Of a stretch of DNA of 64,000 nt, positions 28,035-37,257 are shown piece after piece. The position numbers were made by a program, and so were the translations under genes. Source of the DNA: Gordonia jacobaea (lineage in GTDB: Bacteria; Actinomycetota; Actinomycetes; Mycobacteriales; Mycobacteriaceae); assembly GCF_001186365.1 (NCBI RefSeq), contig NZ_LDTZ01000018.1, forward strand, positions 62,001 through 126,000. The letters are read 5' to 3'. Every line of letters starts with the position of its first letter. Positions within the stretch are counted from its first letter, which is position 1. The notes under the pieces are model-generated. The model was not told where the DNA came from. It searched no databases and was given only the letters and a program-made list of their open reading frames with translations.

Positions 28035-29438
28035 TCAGTCGAGGTCGTCGTGCCGCACGAGCTGCCGAGCGGCCTCGGTGATCGAACCCGACAGCGAGGG
28101 ATAGACCGACAGGGTCTGGGCGAGATCGCCGACGGTCAGCTTGTTCTGCACGGCCAACGCGATGGGAAGGATCAACTCCGACGCCGTCGGTGCGACCACC
28201 ACACCGCCGATCACGACACCGGTCGCGGGGCGGCAGAAGATCTTGACGAAACCTCTCCGCAGACCACTCATCTTGGCGCGCGGGTTGGTGGAGAGCGGCA
28301 GCATCACGGTGCGCGCGGGGTACTCGCCGACGTCGATCGCCTGCTGCGAGACGCCGACGGTGGCGATCTCCGGACGCGTGAAGATCGCGGAGGCAACGGT
28401 TTTCAGCTTGATCGGGCTCACGCCCTCGCCGAGCGAGTGGTACATCGCGATGCGCCCCTGCATGGCGGCGACGGAGGCGAGCGGGAACAATCCGGTGCAG
28501 TCGCCCGCCGCGTAGATACCCGGCACAGAGGTGCGCGACACCCGGTCGACGGTGATGTAGCCGCCCTTGTCGGTCGCGACTCCCGCCCGATCGAGGCCGA
28601 TGTCCTTCGTGTTGGGGACCGAACCGACGGTCATCAGCACGTGCGAGCCGGTCACCGTGCGGCCGTCGGCGAGGTACACGGTCACGGAATCGCCGGTGCG
28701 TTCCACCTTGTCGGCACGCGCATGTTTGACCAATTCGACGCCGCGCTCGGCCAGCGCATCCTCGAGGACCAGCGCTGCGTCTTCGTCCTCGCCCGGCAGC
28801 ACGCGATCGCGGCTGGAGACGAGCGTCACCTTCACGCCGAGTTCGGTGTAGGCGTGCACGAACTCGGCACCGGTCACACCCGAGCCGACGACGACGAGAT
28901 GCTCCGGCAGCTTCTCGAGGTCGTAGAGCTGGCGCCACGTCAGGATGCGGTCGCCATCCGGTTTGGCGTCGGGAAGTACCCGCGGCGACGCGCCCGTCGC
29001 GATCAGCACGACGTCACCGTCGTAGTGCTCCGTGGTGCCATCCTGCAGCGTCGCGACGACACGATGCGACGCGATCCCCGGGTGCGTCTCCTCCAGTGAG
29101 GCGTAGCCGGACACGAGCGTCACGCCCTCGCTGAGCAGCCGGTCGCGGATATCGGCTGACTGCGCGAACGCGAGGTCGCGGACGCGCTGGTGAATCTGCG
29201 GCAAGGTGACCAGCGCGTCGTCGGTACGCAGGTTGATGCCCAGGTCGATGGCCCGTCGAACCTCGGTTCGGATGCCGGTCGAGGCAATGAAGGTCTTCGA
29301 CGGCACGCAGTCCCACAGCACACACGCGCCGCCGATGCCGTCGGAGTCGATCACGGTCACGTCGGCGCCGTACGCTGCCGCGACCAGCGCGGCCTCGTAT
29401 CCGGCGGGGCCACCGCCGATGATCACGATCCTGGTCAC
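28035..29438 (-). CDS. lpdA: NAD(P)H-quinone dehydrogenase, LpdA type
   Basis: The 467-residue flavoprotein has FAD site VIIGGGPAGYEAALVAA, NAD site VVVGSGVTGAEFVHAY and the FAD-closing AAGDCTGLFPLAS. It is the orthologue by order of Rv3303c. The lipoamide dehydrogenase His-Glu pair is missing at the C-terminus (YPSLSGSITEAA replaces HxxPTLSE), which supports quinone reduction instead of lipoamide oxidation. The redox pair, however, looks complete here as GGACVLWDCVPSK. The GTG start gives VTRIVIIGG directly before the FAD motif. It is divergent from the cyclotransferase gene. Confidence 0.9.
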   Translation of the reverse strand: MTRIVIIGGGPAGYEAALVAAAYGADVTVIDSDGIGGACVLWDCVPSKTFIASTGIRTEVRRAIDLGINLRTDDALVTLPQIHQRVRDLAFAQSADIRDRLLSEGVTLVSGYASLEETHPGIASHRVVATLQDGTTEHYDGDVVLIATGASPRVLPDAKPDGDRILTWRQLYDLEKLPEHLVVVGSGVTGAEFVHAYTELGVKVTLVSSRDRVLPGEDEDAALVLEDALAERGVELVKHARADKVERTGDSVTVYLADGRTVTGSHVLMTVGSVPNTKDIGLDRAGVATDKGGYITVDRVSRTSVPGIYAAGDCTGLFPLASVAAMQGRIAMYHSLGEGVSPIKLKTVASAIFTRPEIATVGVSQQAIDVGEYPARTVMLPLSTNPRAKMSGLRRGFVKIFCRPATGVVIGGVVVAPTASELILPIALAVQNKLTVGDLAQTLSVYPSLSGSITEAARQLVRHDDLD

Positions 29439-29604
29439 AGAGCACACTCCTGTTCGGCGAGAGGGGCCATCGGGCACGGCACATACAGGCGCCGCTCAAC
29501 ACCTCCAACCTAGTCCCACCCGGGCGTCCACGCCGTCACGGGGCGAGTCGCGTCGCTCACCGTCCGCTTTCGTGACGGGCCGCGACCATCTAGAGTTTCC
29601 CGAC

Positions 29605-30087
29605 GTGCCGATATATGCCGCGTACGGGTCCAACATGAGTCCGGACCAGATGACCGAGCGCGCACCGCACTCCCCGATGTCGGGGACCGGCTGGCTGCGC
29701 GGTTGGCGACTCACCTTTGCCGGCGCCGACATCGGCTGGGAGGGTTCGCTCGCGACAGTCACCGAGGACCGCGACGACCCCGAGGCCCAGGTCTTCGTCG
29801 TCCTCTACGACGTCCCCGACGAGGACGAGGCAACCCTCGACCGTTGGGAGGGCTCAGAACTCGGCATCCACCGCAAGATCCGCGCCCGTGTCGACACCGC
29901 CGACGGACCCGTGCTCGCGTGGCTCTACGTGATGGACGCCTTCGAAGGCGGACTCCCGTCGGCACGCTACCTCGGCGTGATGGCCGACGCGGCCGAAAGC
30001 GCAGGGGCCCCAGCCGATTACGTACAGGACATCAGGTTGCGCGAGGCGCGCAACGTCGGACCGGGACCCGGCCCGATCGATTCCTGA
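29605..30087 (+). CDS. Gamma-glutamylcyclotransferase-like protein
   Basis: The 160-residue protein begins PIYAAYGSNMSPDQM, where YGSN is the substrate-loop signature of the cyclotransferase (AIG2-like) fold. The catalytic Glu is likely in YDVPDEDEATLDRWEG. The family forms 5-oxoproline from gamma-glutamyl amino acids, but many bacterial members have unknown substrates. The GTG start places YGSN at residue 7, as expected. By order it corresponds to Rv3304. Confidence 0.8.
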   Translation: MPIYAAYGSNMSPDQMTERAPHSPMSGTGWLRGWRLTFAGADIGWEGSLATVTEDRDDPEAQVFVVLYDVPDEDEATLDRWEGSELGIHRKIRARVDTADGPVLAWLYVMDAFEGGLPSARYLGVMADAAESAGAPADYVQDIRLREARNVGPGPGPIDS

Positions 30088-30124
30088 GAGGCCCCGGCGG
30101 GGCATCACTTCGGTAGGCGTCGAC

Positions 30125-31291
30125 TCAGGCGATGTCGAGCACGACGCCCGCGAGGGTGCGCACGCCGACCTCGAGCGCGCGCTCGTCGAGGTCGAAGTTG
30201 GGTTGGTGCAGGTCCATCTGCGGCCCCATCCCATCCCACACGCCGAGCCTGCCCATCGCGCCCGGCACGTGCTCGAGATACCACGAAAAGTCTTCTCCGC
30301 CAGGCGATTGCGGGGTATCCGCGATGGCCTGGGGCCCGAGTGCCGATACCGAGGTCGCCAACATCGCGATCGCGGTCTCGTCGTTGACAACCGGCGGCAC
30401 TCCGCGAAAGTAGGACAGGTCGTACGACACTCCGAGCGGGCCGAGTAGTTGCCCGACGACGCTGCGCACCAACGGTTCCAACTCACCCCACGTGCCGTGG
30501 TCTCCGGTGCGGACGGTGCCTCGAAGCATGCCCTCCTGCGGAATCGCGTTGGGCGCGTTGCCCGCATGCGCCGCACCCCACGCCATCACCGTGCCCGAGC
30601 GTGGGTCGACCCTGCGCGACAGCACACCGGGAAGTCCGGTGATCACCGTGCCCATCGCGTACACGATGTCGCCGGTGAGGTGCGGGCGCGACGTGTGCCC
30701 ACCGGGCGAATGTATCTGCAGCTCAATGTGATCCGCTGCAGATGTCAGTGCGCCTGCACGGAGGCCGACGGAGCCGACGGGAAGTCGGGGATCGCAGTGC
30801 AGCGCGAAGATCCGACTCACGCCCTCGGTCACTCCGGCGGCGACGGCGTCGAGCGCACCGCCGGGCATGACCTCCTCGGCGGGCTGGAAGATCAGTCGCA
30901 CACCGACCGGTAGCGACGGGACGGCCGCGAGCAGCCGGGCCACCCCGATCAGGATCGCGGTGTGCGCATCGTGGCCGCACGAGTGCGAGACACCCTCAAC
31001 TGTGGAGGAGAACGGCAATCCGGTGTGCTCGGTGATGGGCAGCGCGTCCATGTCGGCACGGAGCGCGATGCGCTGACCCGTCGTGGGGCCGAGATCGCAG
31101 ACCACCCCGGTTCCCAGCGGAAGACGCGTGGGGTTCAGGCCCACTTCTCCGAGAAGGGCCATGACCATCTCGGTGGTCTTGACCTCTTGCCGCGACAACT
31201 CGGGCTGCTGGTGGATGGCACGCCGCCAACCGACGACGTCGGCGCGGTGAGCCGCCCACCAGTCGTCGATGATCGACGCGCCGTCGCTCAT
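30125..31291 (-). CDS. M20-family amidohydrolase (aminoacylase/hippurate hydrolase type)
   Basis: The 388-residue enzyme has the M20D metal ligands: SHSCGHDAHTA near residue 105, FQPAEEVMPGG with catalytic Glu near 138, HCDPRLPVG near 162, and a late His in PGGEDFSW and DLHQPNFDLDE. It would hydrolyse N-acyl amino acids in the cytosol. It corresponds to the amiA1/amiB1 pair of mycobacteria, of which only one copy is present. Its ATG overlaps the enoyl-CoA hydratase-like gene stop by 4 bp. Confidence 0.88.
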   Translation of the reverse strand: MSDGASIIDDWWAAHRADVVGWRRAIHQQPELSRQEVKTTEMVMALLGEVGLNPTRLPLGTGVVCDLGPTTGQRIALRADMDALPITEHTGLPFSSTVEGVSHSCGHDAHTAILIGVARLLAAVPSLPVGVRLIFQPAEEVMPGGALDAVAAGVTEGVSRIFALHCDPRLPVGSVGLRAGALTSAADHIELQIHSPGGHTSRPHLTGDIVYAMGTVITGLPGVLSRRVDPRSGTVMAWGAAHAGNAPNAIPQEGMLRGTVRTGDHGTWGELEPLVRSVVGQLLGPLGVSYDLSYFRGVPPVVNDETAIAMLATSVSALGPQAIADTPQSPGGEDFSWYLEHVPGAMGRLGVWDGMGPQMDLHQPNFDLDERALEVGVRTLAGVVLDIA

Positions 31292-32001
31292 AGCAGCGCG
31301 GCAGGCGTCGGGGCGACGAGATCGGCGAGAAGGTGCTGCCGCAGTGCTCGCTTGACGTTGGCAAGATTGGGCCCGGCGACCGCCGTGCGCTCAGCGGCCA
31401 CCTCACCTGCCCGCGTCAGCAGGTCGTCCGCCGACACGGCGTCGTCGACGATGCCCGCTGCCACGGCGTCGGCCGCACCGTAGCGGCGGCTGGTCAGCAT
31501 GGCCTCTGTGGCAGTGCGATCGGGCAGTCGTGTGGTGAGCAGGCCGGCCATCCCGCGCGGGAACGGCATGTTCAGTGCGGCCTCGGGGAGCGACCAGAAG
31601 CCACGTTCGGTCCGCATGACCGCGTAGTCGGCGCATAGCGCGAGCATCGCGCCGGCGCCGAAGGCGTGACCGTTGATCGCTGCGACCGTCGACTGCGGAA
31701 GCGTCAGAACCTTCGCGTAGAGCGCATGCACCCGGTCGAGGTAGGCGGGCAGCTCCGACGCGTTGGCGAAGACGAAGTCGGTGTCGAGTCCGTTGGTGAA
31801 GAACTTGCCTGTTGACGTGATCACCAGTGCCTTGGCCGGACCCGCCGCGATCTCGTCGAGCAGACCTTCGATCGCGTCGAGCCACGCAGGGCTGAACCGG
31901 TTCTCGGGATTGTTCTCGTCGAGTTCGACACCCGGCGACCCGAGGTACAGGTAGGCGATATCGGGATTCTCGGACTGCGCTGCGTCAGACAGATACGGCA
32001 T
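31288..32001 (-). CDS. Enoyl-CoA hydratase/isomerase family protein
   Basis: The 237-residue crotonase-fold protein has TSTGKFFTNGLDTDFV for the first oxyanion element and AAINGHAFGAGAMLALCAD for the second, followed by PFPRGMAGLL. The two Glu residues needed for hydration are not both apparent, and the pattern is closer to delta3,delta2-enoyl-CoA isomerases. It is the first gene of a two-gene operon with the M20 amidohydrolase and is divergent to punA. Confidence 0.78.
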   Translation of the reverse strand: MPYLSDAAQSENPDIAYLYLGSPGVELDENNPENRFSPAWLDAIEGLLDEIAAGPAKALVITSTGKFFTNGLDTDFVFANASELPAYLDRVHALYAKVLTLPQSTVAAINGHAFGAGAMLALCADYAVMRTERGFWSLPEAALNMPFPRGMAGLLTTRLPDRTATEAMLTSRRYGAADAVAAGIVDDAVSADDLLTRAGEVAAERTAVAGPNLANVKRALRQHLLADLVAPTPAALL

Positions 32002-32053
32002 GGGTTGACCTTATCGCCTGGTCACACGCGGCACGCAGGATGCCCCTAGTGTG

Positions 32054-32872
32054 ATGCCCATGGATCCCACCGTCGACGCCGACGCCGCGGCCATCTCCGC
32101 GGCCGCGACCATCGCAGCCGAAACCGATGCCTCAACGCACGACGTCGCGGTCGTCCTCGGCTCCGGCTGGGCTCCGGCGGCGGAGGCATTCGGCGCACCG
32201 ATCGCGTCGGTGCCGATGGCGCACATTCCCGGCTTCCTGCCGCCGACGGCAGCGGGACACGGCGGCGTCATTCATTCGGTGCGGATCGGGAACTGTCGAG
32301 TCTTGTTGATGCTGGGCAGGATTCACGCCTACGAGGGTCACGACCTCGCCCGCGTCGTACACCCGGTGCGCACCGCAGCGGCGGCCGGTGCGCGCACGAT
32401 CGTGCTGACCAACGCGGCGGGCGGCCTGCGCGACGACATGTCCGTCGGCCAACCGGTCCTCATCAGCGACCACCTCAACCTCACCGCGCGCTCGCCGCTT
32501 GTCGGTGCGCAGTTCGTCGATCTGGTCGACGCCTACTCGCCGCGGCTGCGCGGCGTCGCCCGCGGTATCGAGCCGTCGCTTGCCGAGGGCGTGTACGCCG
32601 GTCTACCCGGGCCCCACTACGAGACCCCGGCGGAGATCCGCATGCTTCGCACCATCGGCGCCGACCTGGTCGGTATGTCGACGGTCCACGAGACGATCGC
32701 CGCACGGGCCGCGGCGATGGAGGTTCTCGGGATCTCGCTGGTCACCAATCTCGCGGCCGGGATCACCGGAGAACCGCTCAGCCACACCGAGGTACTCGAG
32801 GTGGGGCGGGCGTCTGCGGCACGAATGGGCACGCTGCTCGCCGCGATCATCGAAGAACTCGGCACAACGTGA
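32054..32872 (+). CDS. punA: Purine-nucleoside phosphorylase
   Basis: The 272-residue protein is a trimeric-type purine nucleoside phosphorylase: [42 protein letters not shown] and [14 protein letters not shown], ending with VTNLAAGIT. It cleaves inosine and guanosine with phosphate to free base and ribose 1-phosphate. Several starts (GTG 32051, ATG 32054, ATG 32060) are possible. It overlaps pmmB by 4 bp; PmmB could convert ribose 1-phosphate to the 5-phosphate. Confidence 0.92.
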   Translation: MPMDPTVDADAAAISAAATIAAETDASTHDVAVVLGSGWAPAAEAFGAPIASVPMAHIPGFLPPTAAGHGGVIHSVRIGNCRVLLMLGRIHAYEGHDLARVVHPVRTAAAAGARTIVLTNAAGGLRDDMSVGQPVLISDHLNLTARSPLVGAQFVDLVDAYSPRLRGVARGIEPSLAEGVYAGLPGPHYETPAEIRMLRTIGADLVGMSTVHETIAARAAAMEVLGISLVTNLAAGITGEPLSHTEVLEVGRASAARMGTLLAAIIEELGTT

Positions 32873-34581
32873 GTGGCGGACCCGAGGAAGTGAGCGACGG
32901 CGTCGCGGACGAGCGGGTCGCCGCATGGATCGCCGCCGATCCGGATCCCGCAACCCGGGCCGAACTGACCGCCGTCGCCGGCACCGATCTCGCCGAGCGT
33001 TTCGCCGCACCCTTGCGGTTCGGTACCGCGGGACTGCGCGGCCCGGTGCGCGCGGGCCCCAACGGCATGAACGTCGCGGTCGTCACCCGAGCGACGGCGG
33101 GCCTTGCCGCGTGGCTGATCGAGCACGGGCACAGTGGCGGTTCAGTCGTGGTCGGTCGTGACGCCCGCCATGGTTCCGAGCCGTTCGCCGCGGCGTCGGC
33201 ACAGGTCCTCGCGGCGGCAGGCTTCCGCGTCGTCGTCGTTCCGGCGCCGGGCCCGACGCCGCTGGTGGCGTTCGCGTGCCGCCATCTCGACGCCGTCGCG
33301 GGGGTCCAGATCACGGCATCCCACAATCCACCCGGCGACAACGGCTACAAGGTCTACCTCGCCGGGGGCGCACAAATCGTTCCGCCCGCCGACGGTGAGA
33401 TCGAGGAGCTCATCGCGGCATCACCCGACGCCGTCGACATTCCCCGCCAACCCGTCGTGCACGACCCGCGTGCCGACGAGATCGTCGGCCGCTACCTCGA
33501 GCGCATCGGCAAACGTTTCCCGACCGTCGCCGACACCTCGTTGCGGATCGCACTGACTCCGATGCACGGCGTCGGCGGTGCGATCGCCGTCGACGCCCTC
33601 GCGCGTGCAGGATTCACCGACGTCCACGTCGTCGACGAACAGTTCCAACCCGACCCCGACTTCCCCACCGTCGACTTCCCCAACCCCGAGGAGGCAGGCG
33701 CGAGTGACCTGCTGCTCGCGCTCGCCGAAGAGGTCGACGCCGACATTGCGATCGCGCTCGATCCCGACGCCGACCGGTGCGCCGTGGGCACGCGCGTCGA
33801 GGGCACCTGGCGGATGCTCACCGGCGACGAGACCGGCGCGCTGCTCGGCTCGTTCATCCTCTCCGACGGTGCGGCAGGCCACGACGGAGAACCCCCGGTC
33901 GTTGCGAGCACGCTGGTGTCGAGCAGTCTGCTGGAGAAGATCGCCACGCGGGCGGGCGCCCACCATGTGACGACGCTGACCGGCTTCAAATGGCTTGTGC
34001 GCGCCGGAGAACCACTGCGATACGCCTATGAGGAGGCGATAGGGCACTGTGTCGACCCCGACGCGGTGCGCGACAAAGACGGCATCAGCGCGGCGGTGGC
34101 ATTGGCCGTATTGGCCGACCGCTGTCGCCGCGACGGCCGCGGTGTGGCGCACCTGCTCCTCGAGCTGTACGAGACACACGGCGTGCATGTGACGCGCCAA
34201 CACTCGGTGCGCGTCGACGACACCACGGTGATCGCTTCACTGATGGAGCGGCTACGCACCGCGCCGCCGAGCACACTGGCCGACATCGCGGTGACGGCGG
34301 AAGACTACGCCCGACGCAGCGACAGTCTGCGCACGAATCTGATCGCGTTGCGCGGCGTTGCGGGCGACGGAATGTCGGTACGGGTGATGGCACGCCCGTC
34401 CGGCACCGAGCCGAAACTCAAGTACTACATCGAAATGACGACACCTCCCGATTTCGTGGTGTCGGCAACACAATCGGCGGCGCCGACGACATACGGTGCA
34501 GATACCCGCGCACTTGTTCATCTGCTCGACGACCTGACGCTGCGTGTCGCGGCCGAACTCGCCGAGTACGGCCGCACCTGA
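32869..34581 (+). CDS. pmmB: Phosphomannomutase/phosphopentomutase-type alpha-D-phosphohexomutase
   Basis: The 570-residue protein has the phosphoserine loop [15 protein letters not shown] near residue 145, the metal loop [12 protein letters not shown] near 300, a sugar-binding GDETGA and the phosphate-binding [12 protein letters not shown] near 505. The length matches the PGM2-type group that handles ribose or hexose 1-phosphates. Coupling to punA by a 4-bp overlap favours a phosphopentose role in nucleoside salvage, although mycobacterial naming is phosphomannomutase. Confidence 0.9.
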   Translation: MSGGPEEVSDGVADERVAAWIAADPDPATRAELTAVAGTDLAERFAAPLRFGTAGLRGPVRAGPNGMNVAVVTRATAGLAAWLIEHGHSGGSVVVGRDARHGSEPFAAASAQVLAAAGFRVVVVPAPGPTPLVAFACRHLDAVAGVQITASHNPPGDNGYKVYLAGGAQIVPPADGEIEELIAASPDAVDIPRQPVVHDPRADEIVGRYLERIGKRFPTVADTSLRIALTPMHGVGGAIAVDALARAGFTDVHVVDEQFQPDPDFPTVDFPNPEEAGASDLLLALAEEVDADIAIALDPDADRCAVGTRVEGTWRMLTGDETGALLGSFILSDGAAGHDGEPPVVASTLVSSSLLEKIATRAGAHHVTTLTGFKWLVRAGEPLRYAYEEAIGHCVDPDAVRDKDGISAAVALAVLADRCRRDGRGVAHLLLELYETHGVHVTRQHSVRVDDTTVIASLMERLRTAPPSTLADIAVTAEDYARRSDSLRTNLIALRGVAGDGMSVRVMARPSGTEPKLKYYIEMTTPPDFVVSATQSAAPTTYGADTRALVHLLDDLTLRVAAELAEYGRT

Positions 34582-34629
34582 TCGACACCAGAGGTCCGTG
34601 ACGGGTCACCGACGGAAGGAATGCTCCGC

Positions 34630-35283
34630 ATGACCTACCCCCAGCAGCCCCCGCAGCGGTCGCCGTGGTCGTCTCCGGCGGTGATCATCGCGATCGCGAC
34701 GGGAATCCTTCTCGTCGTCGGAGTTGTTCTGGCCGCGTTGATCCTGCTCCCCCGTCTCGAAGGCGACGACTCGAACTCGGCGGCGGCGTCGAGTTCACCT
34801 GCACCGACGTCCGGGGCACCGGGCAACGTCGGACCCGCGACCACCACGGCAGGCTCAGGTGGCGCCCAGAACGGCACTCGCCCTCCCGAAATCCAGAACA
34901 AGAATCCCCAGAACAACGGCACTCAGGACACAGACAGCCCTACGACCCCGCATGCCACCCCCGACATCTCTGGAACCGACTGGCAGGGATTCACCGCGGG
35001 TCCACGGTGCAACGCGGCCGACGACCCGGCGATGGTGATCGCTGCGACCAATCGCTCGCAGATCGTGATCTGCCAGGTGGGTTCGCAGGCCGGACGCTGG
35101 TACTACAAGGGATACGCCGAGGGGAACTCCGTCGAAGTCGGCTACCCGACTCGCAGCGGCGACACCTACCGAGCCACCAACGGCAACGTGACCTACGTCG
35201 TGGGGCCGAGCCAACTCGATATCGAGAAGAACGGCGAGACCATCGCCACCGAGCCGATGAATGCGTACTGGACCGCATCCTGA
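34630..35283 (+). CDS. Membrane-anchored protein with extracytoplasmic C-terminal domain, function unknown
   Basis: The 217-residue protein starts with a Pro/Gln-rich tail (TYPQQPPQRSPW), then one membrane helix (residues about 18-43), a Ser/Thr/Pro/Asn-rich linker of about 75 residues and a C-terminal domain with paired Cys (RCNAADDP and VICQVGS) and Tyr-rich strands (RWYYKGYAEGN). The layout is that of many mycobacterial anchored proteins with unknown role. The ATG at 34630 is preferred over 34621 because GGAAGG then sits at a workable distance. Confidence 0.7.
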   Translation: MTYPQQPPQRSPWSSPAVIIAIATGILLVVGVVLAALILLPRLEGDDSNSAAASSSPAPTSGAPGNVGPATTTAGSGGAQNGTRPPEIQNKNPQNNGTQDTDSPTTPHATPDISGTDWQGFTAGPRCNAADDPAMVIAATNRSQIVICQVGSQAGRWYYKGYAEGNSVEVGYPTRSGDTYRATNGNVTYVVGPSQLDIEKNGETIATEPMNAYWTAS

Positions 35284-35343
35284 ACTGCGCTCTCGCCCGT
35301 ACCCCGTGACGGGGCGTCGGCGTCGCTGGATTACAACTGACGG

Positions 35344-36138
35344 GTGAGCTCATCCACCGACGCGCCAGTCCTGAACGCCTCATCGGTCGACGTCGTCCGC
35401 GGCGGACGAAAGCTACTGCATGACGTGAGCCTGTCGGTCTCGCCGGGCGAGCACTGGGCGCTGTTGGGCCCGAACGGGGCGGGCAAGTCGACGCTGATGG
35501 CAATCCTGGGCGCGCGCAGCCACCCCACCACCGGAACTGTCGATGTGCTCGGTCGTCGCCTCGGCCGGGTCGACATGCGCGAACTGCGAACTCACATCGG
35601 TCACGTCGATCCGCGCTGGCGCATCGACGTGCCGATCACCGCGCACGACGTCGTGCTGACCGGTCTGACCAACACCCCGGAACTCGACCGCCGCCACGCC
35701 TACACCGACGACGAGCATCGCCACGCCGACGATCTGCTCGACATGCTCGGCATGAGTGCCCGACGCGACTCCGAATGGCCGGTGATGAGCCAGGGCGAGC
35801 GCGGTCGCACGCTCATCGCGCGTGCCCTCATGCCGCGTCCCGCCCTGTTGCTGCTCGACGAGCCCGCAACCGGCCTCGACCTCGCCGCCCGCGAGCGTCT
35901 GTTGTCGGCGATCGACCGCCTGCGCTCAGACGTCGACCGCCTTGCGAGCGTGCTGGTCACCCATCACCTCGAGGATCTGCCGAGTTCGACGACGCACGCG
36001 ATGCTGCTCCGCGACGGCGAGGTGACGGCGTCGGGACCGGTTGCCCAGACACTGACCTCGGAGCAGATCAGCGCCTGCTTCGACCATCCGGTCTCGGTCC
36101 GACGCCACGACGGCCGCTGGTCGGCGACCGCCGCGTAG
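35344..36138 (+). CDS. ABC transporter ATP-binding protein without adjacent permease
   Basis: The 264-residue ATPase has Walker A LLGPNGAGKSTLM near residue 41, signature MSQGERGRTLIARAL, Walker B LLLLDEPATGLD and the switch His in LVTHHLED. The signature carries SQGE rather than LSGGQ, a variant seen in molybdate/iron-type and ModF-like ATPases. No membrane or binding protein gene is nearby, so it either serves a distant permease or has a non-transport role. Confidence 0.85.
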   Translation: MSSSTDAPVLNASSVDVVRGGRKLLHDVSLSVSPGEHWALLGPNGAGKSTLMAILGARSHPTTGTVDVLGRRLGRVDMRELRTHIGHVDPRWRIDVPITAHDVVLTGLTNTPELDRRHAYTDDEHRHADDLLDMLGMSARRDSEWPVMSQGERGRTLIARALMPRPALLLLDEPATGLDLAARERLLSAIDRLRSDVDRLASVLVTHHLEDLPSSTTHAMLLRDGEVTASGPVAQTLTSEQISACFDHPVSVRRHDGRWSATAA

Positions 36139-36189
36139 CGCGGCTTGGCGTGAACTCGGCTTCGAATCTCCCGACTCCGAACCCTGCCC

Positions 36190-36813
36190 TCAGCGCGGCC
36201 CGAACTGGCGGTCACCCGCATCGCCGAGACCGGGCACGATGTAGGCGGCCTCGTTGAGTCCGTCGTCGACCGATGCAACCACAAGACGCACCGGATGTCC
36301 TGAATCAGCCAGTGCAGCAACACCTTCCGGTGCCGCGACGACGCAGACCGCGGTGATGTCGGTCGCGTTGCGTGCGACGAGGAGTTCGATCGTGTGCAGC
36401 ATTGATCCGCCGGTGGCCAGCATGGGATCGAGGACGAACACCGGGAATCCGGACAGATCGTCGGGCAGCGATTCGAGGTACGGCACCGGCTGAGCGGTCT
36501 CCTCGTCGCGAGCGATGCCCACGAATCCGACGTGCGCCTCGGGCACCATCGCGAGGGCCTGATCGACCATGCCGACTCCCGCACGCAGGACGGGTACGAG
36601 CAGCGGCGCACATTCCAGCCTCGAACCGGTGTAGGGCTGCAACGGCGTCTCTATCTCGACGACCGCAGATTTCGCAGAGCTCAACGCCTCGTATACCAGC
36701 ATCTGCGTCAGACTCGACAGTGCCGCACGGAATCCCGCGTTACCGGTCGTCTTGTCGCGCAACGTGGTGAGCCGGGCCGCGGCGAGCGGATGTTCGACGA
36801 TCTGTACCTGCAT
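36190..36813 (-). CDS. upp: Uracil phosphoribosyltransferase
   Basis: The 207-residue protein starts [20 protein letters not shown] and has [15 protein letters not shown], the PRPP loop [13 protein letters not shown] and the uracil-binding [12 protein letters not shown] at the C-terminus. It makes UMP from uracil and PRPP. The ATG is the one giving the conserved N-terminus. Its order after pmmB is as in M. tuberculosis (Rv3309c). Confidence 0.94.
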   Translation of the reverse strand: MQVQIVEHPLAAARLTTLRDKTTGNAGFRAALSSLTQMLVYEALSSAKSAVVEIETPLQPYTGSRLECAPLLVPVLRAGVGMVDQALAMVPEAHVGFVGIARDEETAQPVPYLESLPDDLSGFPVFVLDPMLATGGSMLHTIELLVARNATDITAVCVVAAPEGVAALADSGHPVRLVVASVDDGLNEAAYIVPGLGDAGDRQFGPR

Positions 36814-36918
36814 GCGGATCACTCTAGGGCGCGTCCACCGTCGGTGCGCACTTGTCCGGCAGCCACGAGAACGCAAATTCGATGGAACCGATCGTGGCTT
36901 CTCGCCGTCTCAATTCGC

Positions 36919-37257
36919 ATGACGGACCTCACCTCCTATCGCACCTCCCTCGACACCGCAGCACTCGAGACCGCCGCACTCGATGCCTACGCGGGCACCC
37001 AGCGCACCGCGGGGAACCGTGTCGCCGCACACGCGACCGCCGGCCGGGCCGACCTCACGGCGCTGACACCGACGTTCGGGGTGATCGGAGCCGACTTCCT
37101 CGCGGCACTATCAGCGACGATGCGGGCCCGCGCCGAGCGACTCGACGCCATCGCCGTCGCCCACGATCGGATCGGCACCAACACGACGACCGCCGCCGTC
37201 GCCTACTCCGACGCCGACACCGCGAGCGCCTCCGACATGGGGCTGCGCCTGCCATGA
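36919..37257 (+). CDS. Type VII secretion target (EspC-like small helical protein)
   Basis: The 112-residue protein is nearly all helix and Ala/Thr-rich. It starts MTDLTSYRTSLDTAALETA and has a turn at LTPTFGVIGADFLAAL between two helical halves, like the small actinobacterial type VII secretion targets related to EspC. It overlaps the NlpC/P60 gene by 4 bp, so the two are probably made and perhaps exported together. The pair lies where mycobacteria carry sapM. Confidence 0.65.
   Translation: MTDLTSYRTSLDTAALETAALDAYAGTQRTAGNRVAAHATAGRADLTALTPTFGVIGADFLAALSATMRARAERLDAIAVAHDRIGTNTTTAAVAYSDADTASASDMGLRLP

Noticed and set aside
26521..28938. One 805-residue frame on the minus strand
   Set aside because: The first 340 residues lie antiphase over lpdA, which has clear motifs. 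Only the part after 27915 has its own ribosome site and sensible composition.
34621..34629. ATG at 34621 as the start of the anchored protein
   Set aside because: The purine-rich ribosome site touches this ATG, whereas the ATG at 34630 has a usable spacing.
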